Part shown: one piece after another, positions 8,230 to 16,111 of the stretch | Layout of the letters: each line of letters starts with the position of its first letter | Position numbering within the stretch: position 1 is the stretch's first letter | From: Rummeliibacillus pycnus | GTDB taxonomy: Bacteria > Bacillota > Bacilli > Bacillales_A > Planococcaceae | Assembly (NCBI RefSeq): GCF_002884495.1 | Contig: NZ_KZ614145.1 | Span: 1,626,423 to 1,690,422 of the forward strand | DNA: 64,000 nt | Reading direction: 5' to 3' | The notes under the pieces: model-generated | The model's input: the letters and a program-made list of their open reading frames with translations, nothing else | Database searches by the model: none | What the model was told of the DNA's origin: nothing | Position numbers and translations under genes: made by a program

Positions 8230-8288
8230 TATAATTTTGACCAGTCAGAATAAAAATATTCGTTTTTGACTAATTTTTCGACTAGTCA
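8219..8288. promoter_or_regulatory. three TetR-type operators
   Basis: Three copies of a ten-base palindrome lie in the divergent region: TGACCGGTCA (8219-8228), TGACCAGTCA (8238-8247) and CGACTAGTCA (8279-8288), plus a lone TGAC half at 8267. The first overlaps the -35 of the acuI-like gene; the third lies just before a TATAAT (8298-8303) that can serve the tetR gene. Confidence 0.7.
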
Positions 8289-8332
8289 TTTTTGTGTATA
8301 ATAGATTTAATAATAATGGATGGTGAATTTTA

Positions 8333-8929
8333 ATGAGCAATAAAGCCGAAGAACGGCGCGAGCAAATTTTAAGAGCTGCCTTTCAAGCTGTCTCAGACAA
8401 AGGCTATCATAGTGTTACCCTTCAGGATATCGCAGACTACGCAGATGTCAGTAAAGGGGTTACAAGTTACTACTTCCAAAATAAGGAGGATGTATTTGGT
8501 CACCTACTTGAATGGGTTACTGAAAAAATTTACAGAAATGAAAATGAGGCCATTCGTAAAAAACATACTGCAATTGAAAAATTACAAGCTTATGTCAATG
8601 CAGCCTTTTCTAACCCTAATGACAATCGTAAATTTTACAGAGTATATCTTGAATTTCTCGCTCAAGCGAATCATAACAAACAATTTCGTCTAACAAATAA
8701 CCAGTTTTATGAAAACTGTTGGTCAATTGGACGTGAAATTATTAAGCAAGGTCAAAAAGAAGGAACTTTCGCTCTGGTGGATATTGATCAGGCTTCCTAT
8801 GCAATCCGAGCACTAATTGATGGATCTCTTATTCAATGGTTAATGCGAAACGATGATCAATTACATGCATTCTATCGTGATAATTGTTTTAAAACAATCT
8901 ATAGTTACTTAACCAATAAAAATGATTAA
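8333..8929 (+). CDS. TetR family transcriptional regulator
   Basis: DNA-binding repressor of 198 residues. The N-terminal helix-turn-helix domain spans about residues 10-55 (ILRAAFQAVSDKGYHSVTLQDIADYADVSKG...TSYYFQNKEDVF) and matches the TetR_N family closely; the C-terminal ligand-binding part ends ...FKTIYSYLTN. It is divergently arranged with the acuI-like reductase, with three similar palindromes between them, so it most likely represses both that gene and itself. The inducer is unknown; related regulators sense fatty or acyl compounds or electrophiles. The ATG has only a weak ribosome binding site (TGGTGA). Confidence 0.92.
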   Translation: MSNKAEERREQILRAAFQAVSDKGYHSVTLQDIADYADVSKGVTSYYFQNKEDVFGHLLEWVTEKIYRNENEAIRKKHTAIEKLQAYVNAAFSNPNDNRKFYRVYLEFLAQANHNKQFRLTNNQFYENCWSIGREIIKQGQKEGTFALVDIDQASYAIRALIDGSLIQWLMRNDDQLHAFYRDNCFKTIYSYLTNKND

Positions 8930-8937
8930 TATTATAA

Positions 8938-8966
8938 AAACCGAGAAGTGAATTATTTCTCGGTTT
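8938..8966 (+). terminator. terminator of tetR
   Basis: AAACCGAGAA pairs with TTCTCGGTTT, eight to nine base loop, followed by TTTTTT. Confidence 0.85.
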
Positions 8967-8992
8967 TTTCATGTCTCAAAATTTTAAATTTT

Positions 8993-9271
8993 TTATGGCT
9001 CCCCAATCCCCATTGCCAAAAGTAAAAAGAATGCAAATAGTAATATCAGTCCATTTCCTATTATGCCAATTATGGGAAGTAAAAATCGTTTTGACAATAC
9101 CCAATAAGATATGGCACATATAATACCAATAATTGATAAGATACTAAAAATAGAAATTATTAAATAAATATCAGCATCTGGTCCTCTTAAACTAAAAAAG
9201 AAAATGATAGATACTATTACAAGTACCACTGATATAATACCTGATTTTCCACCTAAACTTTTCTTGTTCAA
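8993..9271 (-). CDS. small membrane protein, unknown
   Basis: 92-residue hydrophobic protein with three predicted membrane segments (SGIISVVLVIVSIIFFF, YLIISIFSILSIIGIICAIS and LPIIGIIGNGLILLFAFFLLL). The start is a TTG at 9271 behind GAGGGGGATGAG. No family is recognised and the gene stands alone, converging on tetR. Confidence 0.6.
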   Translation of the reverse strand: MNKKSLGGKSGIISVVLVIVSIIFFFSLRGPDADIYLIISIFSILSIIGIICAISYWVLSKRFLLPIIGIIGNGLILLFAFFLLLAMGIGEP

Positions 9272-9732
9272 AACTCATCCCCCTCACCGAAGTTTCTTAT
9301 TTTATCATACCATTTTTTGGTTACATTAAACTATCCAAAAACCATTACATCCTCCCTAGATTAAAGAAAACGTTTCTATAGACCTTCATGATGATTGCTA
9401 TTGGTTGTCTTTTTGTATTCGTAAAATTTTTTTAAAATTACTTGATAACATTTTAAATTATCGTTATACTAATTTTTGTTATCCACGATAACAATTATCC
9501 AAGATAACTTTTTTTCAATTCCTAAGCCATTAACTTTCCAATCTTCTTACCCATATAATACTGCGACATGTATTTTAGCGTTTGTGATTAATTTAACTTT
9601 TCAAATTGATAAAAACTTACATAAAAAATGGAACTTTGCTCTATTTTGCTTCTGATTTCAATGTGTAAAGGTAAGTATTTTTATTGGAAAACTTATTGCT
9701 TTGATTAGAGATTTTTTAAAAGGAGATTTTAA
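9272..9732. promoter_or_regulatory. long AT-rich regulatory region before the MFS gene, with GTTATC/GATAAC dyads
   Basis: 461 bases without a gene. Two inverted repeats sit side by side: TTGTTATC-CAC-GATAACAA (9476-9494) and TTATC-CAA-GATAA (9495-9507), with further GATAAC and TTATC words at 9443 and 9459. They look like binding sites for a dimeric regulator, perhaps the MarR protein encoded at 11094, although they are about 230 bases from the MFS start. A cre-like word, AGAAAACGTTTCTA, lies near 9365 but lacks the outer TG/CA of the consensus. Confidence 0.45.
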
Positions 9733-10914
9733 ATGGAAAAAGAAAAATTATGGACAAAGGATTTTATTAGTATTACTGCAATCAATTTCTTTTTGATGTT
9801 AACATTTTATTTGTTGATGGTTACCATCTCAGTCTTTGCTGCTGAGCAGTTTGGGGCAAATGAAAGTAACGCTGGGTTAGCCTCTAGTATTTTCGTCATT
9901 GGAGCTCTTTTTGGTCGTGTATTTGGTGGAAAATTGATCAATACGATTGGCCGAAAAAAAATACTACTGCTTGGAATTTTCATCATGATTTTAAGTTCTA
10001 TTATTTACTTTATTCCTGGTAATCTAAGTTTACTAATGGCAAACCGAGTCTTACATGGATTTGGCTTTGGGGTTGCTGGTACTGCTACTGGAACAATTGT
10101 GGCACAAGTTATTCCCAATAGTCGTAAAGGTGAAGGAATTGGTTATTTTGCACTTAGTATGACACTTGCTACTGCAATTGGACCTTTTATCGGTATCTAC
10201 ATTTTAGACCACTTCCAATTCAATGCTATTTTCGTATTTTGCATAATTTGTATTGCTGTTAGTCTAGTTCTTTCAATCCTTATTAAGGTTCAAGAAATCC
10301 AGCTTACTGAAGAACAATTAAATGAAATGAAAGGATTCAAATTATCTAATTTTATCGAACGAAAATCTGTTCCAATTACGCTAGTAGCAACAGTAACAGC
10401 ATTCTGTTATTCAGGTGTCCTGTCTTTCTTAACATTCTATGCTAAAGAAAATCATGTGACAGAAGCAGCAGGTTTCTTCTTTGTTGTCTATGCAGCAGCC
10501 GTTCTCATTACACGTCCATTCACAGGTCGTCAATTTGACTTAAAAGGTCCAAACTTTGTTATGTATCCAGCTATTATTGGGTTACTGTTCGCTTTATTTA
10601 TTCTCAGTCAATCAGATACGGGACTGGTTTTACTAATTGCCGGAGCATTTCTAGGATTCGGCTATGCTACCTACATGTCAAGTTCTCAAGCAGTTGCAAT
10701 CTCATCTGCTCCCGCTCACCGTGTTGGACTAGCTACTTCAACATTCTTTATCTTAACTGATATTGGATTAGGGGTTGGACCGTTTATCCAAGGATTATTT
10801 GTACCATTTGTCGGGTATTCTGGTTTATATATGATTCTAGGAGTTTGTGCAATTCTTTGTTTACCATTACATCATTTTTTATATGGAAAAAATGCTCCAA
10901 AAGGAAATGAATAG
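9733..10914 (+). CDS. MFS transporter (probable drug/metabolite exporter)
   Basis: Twelve-segment major facilitator of 393 residues in the cytoplasmic membrane. Family signs are FGRVFGGKLINTIGRKKILLLG (MFS loop 2-3 motif), NRVLHGFGFGVAGTATGTIVAQVIP and the repeated ITRPFTGRQFD motif in the second half. AAAAGGAGA precedes the ATG. It is followed by a MarR regulator gene; a paralogous MFS-MarR unit lies at 55523-57107. The exported compound cannot be told from the sequence. Confidence 0.88.
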   Translation: MEKEKLWTKDFISITAINFFLMLTFYLLMVTISVFAAEQFGANESNAGLASSIFVIGALFGRVFGGKLINTIGRKKILLLGIFIMILSSIIYFIPGNLSLLMANRVLHGFGFGVAGTATGTIVAQVIPNSRKGEGIGYFALSMTLATAIGPFIGIYILDHFQFNAIFVFCIICIAVSLVLSILIKVQEIQLTEEQLNEMKGFKLSNFIERKSVPITLVATVTAFCYSGVLSFLTFYAKENHVTEAAGFFFVVYAAAVLITRPFTGRQFDLKGPNFVMYPAIIGLLFALFILSQSDTGLVLLIAGAFLGFGYATYMSSSQAVAISSAPAHRVGLATSTFFILTDIGLGVGPFIQGLFVPFVGYSGLYMILGVCAILCLPLHHFLYGKNAPKGNE

Positions 10915-10932
10915 CTATATTTTGGAGATACT

Positions 10933-10956
10933 CGAGAAAGGCTTCTGCTTTTCTCG
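10933..10956 (+). terminator. terminator of the MFS gene
   Basis: CGAGAAA pairs with TTTCTCG, followed by a run of eight T residues, so the marR gene downstream has its own transcript. Confidence 0.8.
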
Positions 10957-11093
10957 TTTTTTTTGACCAAAATTCGTATACAGTTTTTCTACTTTCTTGT
11001 GAATAACAGCATTTATTTGTATTCCATTTCAAATAATCCTATACTCTAAAAGAAATGAATTATTTCTATCATCTCTACTTATAGGAGGTTAAT

Positions 11094-11513
11094 ATGGACG
11101 AACTAAATTTTTTCCATAATTTTTTACTACTTTATCGCCCTTTAAATAATGTTTTAAATAAAAAATTAGAAGAATATAATCTTTTTACATCACAATGGTC
11201 TATTCTATTCTATATAAATAAGTATGAAAACATTACACTTGTGGAAATTGCAAATCATTTGTATGTAGAGCGCCCGACTATTACTCGTGCTGTTCTAAAA
11301 CTGGAAGAACTAAACTACATAGAACAAATTCAAAGCAACAATCGACGTGAAAAAAGAATTCAACTAACGCCATTAGGGCAAACTGTGTATAATGATATTC
11401 GAAAAACATTTGACAACTATCAACAACAAGTTTTAGCCGGCGTTTCTGACGAGGAACTGAAAAAAATGATTCATTTGATGGGGACTATTCGTACAAATAT
11501 AGTAGAAAATTAA
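11094..11513 (+). CDS. MarR family transcriptional regulator
   Basis: 139-residue winged-helix regulator. Seen are FTSQWSILFYINK, the recognition helix region VEIANHLYVERPTITRAVLKLEELNYI and the wing motif NNRREKRIQLTPLG. ATAGGAGGT precedes the ATG. It follows the MFS gene, separated by a terminator and about 140 bases, and probably controls that exporter. It is paralogous to the regulator at 56709, which also accompanies an MFS gene. Confidence 0.9.
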   Translation: MDELNFFHNFLLLYRPLNNVLNKKLEEYNLFTSQWSILFYINKYENITLVEIANHLYVERPTITRAVLKLEELNYIEQIQSNNRREKRIQLTPLGQTVYNDIRKTFDNYQQQVLAGVSDEELKKMIHLMGTIRTNIVEN

Positions 11514-11541
11514 AAAACCTGCAAATTTTGCAGGTTTTTTT
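11514..11541 (+). terminator. terminator of marR
   Basis: AAAACCTGCAAA pairs with TTTGCAGGTTTT and is followed by Ts, immediately after the stop. Confidence 0.85.
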
Positions 11542-11553
11542 TATATCTTATTT

Positions 11554-12342
11554 TCAAATTTCAATAATACCATAATGAAACTTTGATGTTAATCGAATGT
11601 CCCTTTTAAAATGATATCGATCAAATAATGGAGATTTAAAGTGAGCCTTTAAAACAACCCTCTTTTTCGCTACACGTTTCGCCTCAGCAATCCACTCATC
11701 TGATAAAGAATCATGTAATCCAGCATTTCTTAGAGGGGTGAAGTTTGTTGACTTCTCAATTGTTTGTTCAAACATTGGATCCATATAAACAACATCAAAT
11801 GAATGATTTGATTGTTTCTTTAAATAATCGATTGCCAAACTTGGGATAACAGTAATTCTATCCATACATTTTAGTAAAGGCAACTGTGATAGATCATAAC
11901 TTTTCATTCCCTCATTGACAATAAAGGCCACATTCGGATTTCCTTCACAACCAACTACTTTTCCAGAATTACCAACTGCAAAAGCGGCTAACATACTGTC
12001 CGAACCAATCCCTAATGTACAATCAAGCATTGAATTTCCTTCTTCTAAAGCCACTGCATCTAAAAAAGGATCGTGTTCTCCTCTTGCAACACGTTTTAAT
12101 CGAAATGCTGCAGAACTTGGATGAAAGAAAAATGCCTCATTTGCCCCTAAAGGATAATATTCATAACGATGTTTTCCTGCAACTACTATATTTGCCCGTT
12201 CAATCTCTGCAATTTTCTTAACAGATCTCTTTTTTCTCTCTACAAATGAGGCTGTTAGCACCTGACATGCTTTTCTAGCTAATAGGCGTGATTCCTCGTC
12301 AGGACGCCCTGCAGTTGTAACAATGGTTTTTATTTCGCACAT
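11554..12342 (-). CDS. ypiP: SAM-dependent methyltransferase, YpiP/RsmJ-like
   Basis: Class I methyltransferase of 262 residues, related to Bacillus YpiP and more distantly to RsmJ, the 16S rRNA guanine-N2 methyltransferase. The N-terminal third (TIVTTAGRPDEESRLLARKA) is characteristic. The SAM-binding motif is MLDCTLGIGSDSMLAA followed by GCEGNP; VVYMDPMF is the DPPY-like motif IV of base methylation. The start overlaps the last codons of brxA by 13 bases, so the two are translated from one message. The exact substrate in this branch is not established by anything in the sequence. Confidence 0.85.
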   Translation of the reverse strand: MCEIKTIVTTAGRPDEESRLLARKACQVLTASFVERKKRSVKKIAEIERANIVVAGKHRYEYYPLGANEAFFFHPSSAAFRLKRVARGEHDPFLDAVALEEGNSMLDCTLGIGSDSMLAAFAVGNSGKVVGCEGNPNVAFIVNEGMKSYDLSQLPLLKCMDRITVIPSLAIDYLKKQSNHSFDVVYMDPMFEQTIEKSTNFTPLRNAGLHDSLSDEWIAEAKRVAKKRVVLKAHFKSPLFDRYHFKRDIRLTSKFHYGIIEI

Positions 12343-12767
12343 ACTTGATCAAGCACGCCTGCTAAATGATCGCGAACTTGTTCCATTGTATAACCTTCAA
12401 TTTGTTCACGAGGAATAAAGTACGCTAAATTACCATCTTGCCAAACAGCAATTGATGGTGAGCTTGGTGGTACTTCTTCGAAGAAGCTACGCATTTGAGC
12501 AGTAGCTTCACGATCTTGACCAGCAAAAACTGTAACCAAATGATCTGGTTTGTGATCTGCTTTTTCAATTGCAGCTGCTACTGCTGGACGTGCAAGACCT
12601 GCTGCACAACCACAAATTGAGTTAATGACAATAAGTGATGTTCCTTTTGATTCTTGCATATGTTCAGCCACTTCATCAGGTGTTTTTAACTCTGTGAAGC
12701 CAACATTCACTAATTCTTCGCGCATTGGTTTTACAATGCCTTGCATATATTCTTCGTATGCGTTCAT
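12330..12767 (-). CDS. brxA: bacilliredoxin BrxA (YphP family)
   Basis: Thioredoxin-like protein that removes bacillithiol from mixed disulfides on proteins after oxidative stress. The 145-residue sequence carries the diagnostic SICGCAAGLARPA segment, whose CGC motif is the active site (the first cysteine attacks), plus VTVFAGQDREATAQMR and PPSSPSIAV. The start is ATG 12767 (or 12770), eight bases after GAGG. The first codons, the ribosome binding site and some upstream bases form one copy of a 41-bp direct repeat whose partner lies at 18623-18663, with a phage-like element between. The promoter region now used is therefore probably element-derived. Confidence 0.95.
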   Translation of the reverse strand: MNAYEEYMQGIVKPMREELVNVGFTELKTPDEVAEHMQESKGTSLIVINSICGCAAGLARPAVAAAIEKADHKPDHLVTVFAGQDREATAQMRSFFEEVPPSSPSIAVWQDGNLAYFIPREQIEGYTMEQVRDHLAGVLDQVCAK

Positions 12768-12783
12768 CATTTCATCCTCTTTC
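12743..12783. repeat. attachment-site-like direct repeat, left copy
   Basis: 41 bases covering codons 1-8 of brxA, its ribosome binding site and a few bases upstream. It matches 18623-18663 at 40 of 41 positions (C/G difference at 12768/18648). Together the copies bracket the decayed phage-like region, as attL and attR would. Confidence 0.65.
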
Positions 12784-12953
12784 TGTTATCTCTATAATCC
12801 TTGATATATCGGATTTTCATCTTTTTTATTGTAACTATAATTTCAAAGAATTTCATCTTTCTTCACTCTAAATGTTATTTTTCAGTTACTTTTTTGTTAC
12901 TTTCTTTAATTCCTGTAATCCTTGCTAATATTATGATACTTAGTTAAAACAAA

Positions 12954-12983
12954 ATCCCCTCATACACTTTTGGTTGAGGGGTT
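12954..12983 (-). terminator. terminator
   Basis: CCCCTCA pairs with TGAGGGG around a 12-base loop, at the 3' end of the small gene 12982-13179; a poly-T run (from GTTTTAA) follows on the minus strand. Confidence 0.65.
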
Positions 12984-13179
12984 AATCAAAACTTTTATAT
13001 TCTTTCCCCATAAGCACGATTGTTGCATCTGTTAAATCAACAATTCTCTCAGGTGAAACTACTAACAATCTCCTACCCTTTAACTCAACTTGTTTACACT
13101 TTCTAAAATCCTTCTTTGAGTGAAGTAAGAGTGTGTTTCTGTTATCCAGATATATTGCTCTTAAAAAATACTTCTTCAT
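12982..13179 (-). CDS. uncharacterised phage-type protein
   Basis: 65-residue basic protein, no family recognised. It lies inside the brxA element with a terminator at its end and a weak GATGAGATG start context. Alternating beta-strand-like hydrophobics (LRAIYLDNRNTLLL, GRRLLVVSPERIVDL) suggest a small folded beta protein. Only its position hints at a phage origin. Confidence 0.5.
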   Translation of the reverse strand: MKKYFLRAIYLDNRNTLLLHSKKDFRKCKQVELKGRRLLVVSPERIVDLTDATIVLMGKEYKSFD

Positions 13180-13216
13180 CTCATCACATCTATACTAATA
13201 GAAGTAATTCGACAAA

Positions 13217-13611
13217 TTAGCCAAATAACCTTAAATCCAAAGGTGATATTCCTACAACGTTATCTAAACTAATTGGTCCCTGGATACTCATAAACGGGTC
13301 ACTGTAAAAAAACTCTCTACTTTGTTCGTGGATTCTTGTGATTACTCCCCTATGGAACTCAAACTTCCCATCGTTCCAGATTTTATATTCAAGTTCTAAC
13401 TTAGAGTTTAGAGCATTCATCAGATTCATTTGCATATCCTCTAGTTCCCATTCTTCTTGTTGTGGTTTTTTAATGTATCCATCACGTCTTTATCTTTTTG
13501 CAATAAATGTACATGCTCAGGCATCATCATAGCCATTGACCATTTAATACTGCCACGATCTTTTTGTTTTGCTGATAAATAAACCTGGTATTGTTGTTCT
13601 TCGAATGTCAT
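13217..13611 (-). pseudogene. yolD: YolD-like protein, frameshifted
   Basis: Two overlapping frames together make one YolD-family protein. The 5' part starts ATG at 13611 and gives RGSIKW, MAMMMPEH; the 3' part gives LELEYKIWNDGKFEFHRGVITRI and ends LDLRLFG. They join only if one base is added to the six-T run at 13466-13471 (six As on the coding strand), so the gene is broken by a one-base slip, or the read has an error there. YolD proteins usually accompany a Y-family UvrX-type polymerase gene, which is missing here. Confidence 0.75.
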
Positions 13612-13740
13612 ATTGCTTCACGCTCATTTCTTACAGGTAACACAGCAAGAACGTTATTAATAATAAAAGTACGTTTAGCATGTTTCATGAAACAAAAGGC
13701 TTGGAACTTGTCACCATTTTGGAATAACCAATAATCCAGG
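13608..13740 (-). pseudogene. truncated WYL-like small protein
   Basis: The frame encoding DKFQAFCFMKHAKRTFIINNVLAVLPV lacks a start and overlaps the yolD start. It matches the C-terminal half of the complete small protein at 21125 (DTFKAYCFTKQAHRTFKIDQVLAMFPV). Its 5' half was lost in a deletion that joined it, in another frame, to the signal-peptide ORF at 13711. Confidence 0.6.
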
Positions 13741-13908
13741 TAATGAAGACGAGGATTCAATTTGCATTATCCCTTTACTGTTTATTAAGTTAGTACCGGC
13801 AGATTCTGCTTTTACAAAATTATTATTAAGACTAAAAATAGAAAGTAGCAAAATAATTATCATACTAAACTGTATGATGATTTTGATATTTTTTTGTTTT
13901 AAAACCAT
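13711..13908 (-). pseudogene. secreted-peptide gene, probably 3'-truncated
   Basis: 65 codons with a proper start (AAAGGAGTGG before the ATG at 13908) and a clear signal peptide: KQKNIKI, hydrophobic IIIQFSMIIILLLSIFSL, then a VKA-E cleavage site near residue 34. The mature part is about 30 residues and runs into the WYL-like fragment in another frame, so the original C-terminus was probably lost in a deletion. It could still be a functional secreted peptide. No family is recognised. Confidence 0.5.
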
Positions 13909-13955
13909 TTTAATCCACTCCTTTATGAAACATTATAGTTTTTGTAGAATACAAA

Positions 13956-13985
13956 AAAAGGATTATTTATAAAAATAATCCTTTT
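13956..13985 (-). terminator. terminator of the gene at 14038
   Basis: 13-bp perfect stem AAAAGGATTATTT with its complement, four-base loop, and a T run on the minus strand. Confidence 0.85.
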
Positions 13986-14037
13986 AATCCATATAAATTA
14001 GTGCTTAATAATTAAATTACCTTATATTAAAATAGCT

Positions 14038-14493
14038 TTAAATTCCTGAATGATAAATATAAAACTTGTTAGTTAATACTTTTTTCGAACAATCAATTGC
14101 TTTTTCGAGATTATCCATTATTTCTTTTTTATTAAAATCATCGAAACCGTCTTCAGAAGTGAATTCATCTGGTTTATCTTGTAAAAATTCCTTCCATGAT
14201 TTAAATGTTTTTAATAAATTTTCAGCAGATTCCTCGATAAAAAGACTATTACCAGCTCTACTATATCCATCCATTTTCGGTTGGCCATTCATATTTGGAT
14301 TTAAACAAGGTACATTATTTAACTCATTCTCACCTAAACTATAAATTATATAATCAATAAAATCATCATCAATAATAAAACTTTCAATTACATATTGATT
14401 ATAACTATCTCTATCATCTTCACTCGGGTAAAAAGCATCTAGCAATTTTTTATCTATAGTATTTGGAATCAAGAAAAATTTATGGGGTATCAT
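14038..14493 (-). CDS. uncharacterised protein, paralogue of the protein at 4415
   Basis: 151-residue acidic soluble protein, not recognised by name. AGGAGT precedes the ATG and a strong terminator follows, so it is a complete transcription unit. Homology with the 4415 protein extends over almost the full length, with the shared DDDFIDYI, VPxxNP, FKSWKE, FNKKEIM and C-terminal FYIYHSGI blocks. Unlike its neighbours in the element it is intact, which suggests it is cargo under selection or a recent arrival. An immunity or anti-phage accessory role is possible but unsupported by any partner gene. Confidence 0.75.
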   Translation of the reverse strand: MIPHKFFLIPNTIDKKLLDAFYPSEDDRDSYNQYVIESFIIDDDFIDYIIYSLGENELNNVPCLNPNMNGQPKMDGYSRAGNSLFIEESAENLLKTFKSWKEFLQDKPDEFTSEDGFDDFNKKEIMDNLEKAIDCSKKVLTNKFYIYHSGI

Positions 14494-14590
14494 ATAATCA
14501 CTCCTAGATATAATAGTTAAATTATAGCATTTATGATAACATATTCATCACAAAGAAACTTATATCGTTAACTTTAACATTATTATCTTT

Positions 14591-14794
14591 TTAAAATTTC
14601 AGTGTATACTTAATCTCACTATGAGTGGGCATTCCATTATGCCAAGATATTTCTTGCTTCCCATAACCAGTCGAAGGTGGGTCCACAACTTTAAGTTGGC
14701 CGTCGCATACCACATACACAGCATTTTCATGTAAATCAATTTCAGCAATCATATCTGGATCAATTTCAGTAACTTCGTCTTTTTTTGCTACCAA
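14591..14794 (-). CDS. DUF3954-like phage protein
   Basis: 67-residue small protein of the DUF3954 type found in Bacillus and Listeria phages, function unknown. The characteristic core is IAEIDLHENAVYVVCDGQLKVV followed by PPSTGYGKQEISW. I place the start at TTG 14794: GGGGTGA lies seven bases upstream and contains the stop of the preceding gene (14802), so translation is coupled. A GTG at 14842 is open but would overlap the upstream gene by 40 bases. Confidence 0.7.
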   Translation of the reverse strand: MVAKKDEVTEIDPDMIAEIDLHENAVYVVCDGQLKVVDPPSTGYGKQEISWHNGMPTHSEIKYTLKF

Positions 14795-14801
14795 ATTATA
14801 T

Positions 14802-14984
14802 TCACCCCACCGATCTAATAGTATTGTCCAATATCTCACCAATTTCTAAAAATTCATCCCTTATCGGACATTTTAAACATTCACTTGTATATTTCTCAGA
14901 ATCCCTGTATGGGCAACTTTTACATCTAAAATTAAATAGCAATCGTTGCCGTTCTAATGCCTCCTTGCGTATGCAAGAAATCAT
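14802..14984 (-). CDS. small Cys-rich phage protein
   Basis: 60 residues, with a zinc-knuckle-like arrangement RCKSCPYRD...YTSECLKCPIRDEF (two CxxC pairs spaced about 12). Such short early phage proteins usually bind metal or nucleic acid; function unknown. A GTGAGATAAATG context gives a weak ribosome binding site. A decayed second copy (RLLFNYRCKGYPYF) can be read on the minus strand at about 19035-19095, part of a larger duplicated segment. Confidence 0.6.
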   Translation of the reverse strand: MISCIRKEALERQRLLFNFRCKSCPYRDSEKYTSECLKCPIRDEFLEIGEILDNTIRSVG

Positions 14985-15181
14985 TTATCTCACCACTTTA
15001 ATATTTTTTATAAATAAACGAATCTTTTAAGATTCTAAAGCGTATAAACTATTAACATTTTGGTAAACATGGAGATAAGACGGCCTCGTAAACCGTCTAA
15101 TTTTTCTCCACTTTTTCTTTTAGTACACACGTTTGAATTCCCGGTTCAAGCGTGTTTTTTATTTTCCAACTGCATCAATAC
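14922..15181. repeat. diverged duplicated phage segment, copy A
   Basis: This stretch (end of the Cys-rich gene, a non-coding 160-base spacer, and the end of the 15146 gene) is homologous to 19028-19265. The most similar block is the 33-base run ending in the words TTTTCCAACTGCATCAATAC. A hairpin ACACGTTTGAA/TTCAAGCGTGT with a T run (15127-15160) is present in both copies. The stretch 14985-15145 holds no gene. Confidence 0.6.
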
Positions 15182-15328
15182 GGCATATAAGCCACTATTC
15201 TTACATTCCGTTTGAATCTTACTAATTTGTCGCCATCCACGTTCTTGATGCGCTTTGATTTTTTGCTCAACATCGTATGGAGTAGATGCTCTTACTATTT
15301 TTCGATTATTTTCTCTTCCCCAAGCCAT
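15146..15328 (-). CDS. uncharacterised phage protein
   Basis: 60 residues starting MAWGRENNRKIVRASTPYDV. The ATG at 15328 overlaps the TAA of the preceding gene (TAATG), which fixes the start by coupling. Conserved-looking SPYDVEQKIKAHQERGWRQISKIQ resembles small phage proteins that sit among early genes; no function is known to me. Confidence 0.55.
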   Translation of the reverse strand: MAWGRENNRKIVRASTPYDVEQKIKAHQERGWRQISKIQTECKNSGLYAVLMQLENKKHA

Positions 15329-15471
15329 TAAGATGCACACCCTTTCGCGAATTTGTTATATTCATCTTCTAATCGTTCATCACACCAATGGTTGTAGAAA
15401 CCTTTGCGAGTTACATTGATACACTCTAAGTATTCCTCCACGGCTTTGCGTTCTTCATCAGATAGCTTCAT
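15328..15471 (-). CDS. 47-residue phage protein
   Basis: Short frame beginning MKLSDEERKAVEEYLECINV and ending KFAKGCAS, preceded by a perfect GGAGG seven bases before the ATG. Its stop overlaps the next start by one base. It is acidic and helical, with no recognised family. It continues the compact minus-strand early-gene cluster downstream of the dUTPase gene (10-base gap). Confidence 0.55.
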   Translation of the reverse strand: MKLSDEERKAVEEYLECINVTRKGFYNHWCDERLEDEYNKFAKGCAS

Positions 15472-15481
15472 GAAATACCTC

Positions 15482-16096
15482 CTAGTATCCAGCTGCTTGG
15501 CGTTGGTGATTAATTTTATTTTTAACGAAGTATGCTTGTTCTATTTGGTCCCATGTGAAGTTGAGTGCTTTTGACAACTCTGCTAATTTTTTCAGCACAC
15601 CAATAACACCACGATTATCTTTGTCGTAAAACGATAATTCATTAAATAAATCTAAAAATACATACATAGGATTTTTAGCTTCCTCTTTTTCTAATACCCC
15701 CTTCATGATTGCTTGCATTTCATTTGTGGTACATGGTGGATTCTCATTCCAAATATCGAATGCGAAGTGAAGGCAATCGACGTATTCTAGTAACAGTGGA
15801 TTAAGACCTGTACCATCGCAATTTTCACAATCCTCTGTGCTATGTCCATCTACTGGATTAAAATAATCGAAAAATCCTTCTCCGTTGCATGCTTCACAAA
15901 CAGCATCATTCACTGTTTCGCCTTGGTAACTACTCCAAAACTTAAACCCACGCCACTCATTCGCACATTCACCAAGTTCAACGAGTAAAGCCAAAATCTT
16001 TTTACTTAACCGATCTTCACCATCTTGTACTGGATGATGTTTTTCTATATCTGCATCAAGCACTGCTTGTGCTTCAAATAATTTTTGTAAGTTCAT
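15482..16096 (-). CDS. phage dimeric dUTPase with a zinc-ribbon-like insertion
   Basis: All-alpha NTP pyrophosphatase of the dUTPase_2/MazG-like family, hydrolysing dUTP to dUMP and so keeping uracil out of phage DNA. Metal-binding helices are visible: KILALLVELGECANEWRGFKFW (ELGE..NE motif) and LLEYVDCLHFAFDI (EYVD). Between them is an unusual insertion of roughly 40 residues with CEACNGEGF and CENCDGTGL, two CxxCxGxG repeats like those of DnaJ zinc ribbons. The gene has a strong AAGGAGG start, 204 residues, and appears intact among broken neighbours. Confidence 0.8.
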   Translation of the reverse strand: MNLQKLFEAQAVLDADIEKHHPVQDGEDRLSKKILALLVELGECANEWRGFKFWSSYQGETVNDAVCEACNGEGFFDYFNPVDGHSTEDCENCDGTGLNPLLLEYVDCLHFAFDIWNENPPCTTNEMQAIMKGVLEKEEAKNPMYVFLDLFNELSFYDKDNRGVIGVLKKLAELSKALNFTWDQIEQAYFVKNKINHQRQAAGY

Positions 16097-16111
16097 ATTG
16101 TCCTCCTTGAA

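Noticed and set aside
9362-9376. cre site for CcpA (AGAAAACGTTTCTA)
   Set aside because: It lacks the TG/CA ends of the cre consensus and lies more than 350 bases from the next gene.
13956-13985. Short repeats in the 12-19 kb region as a CRISPR array
   Set aside because: The repeats are hairpins and duplicated segments without regular spacers; no cas-like gene is present.
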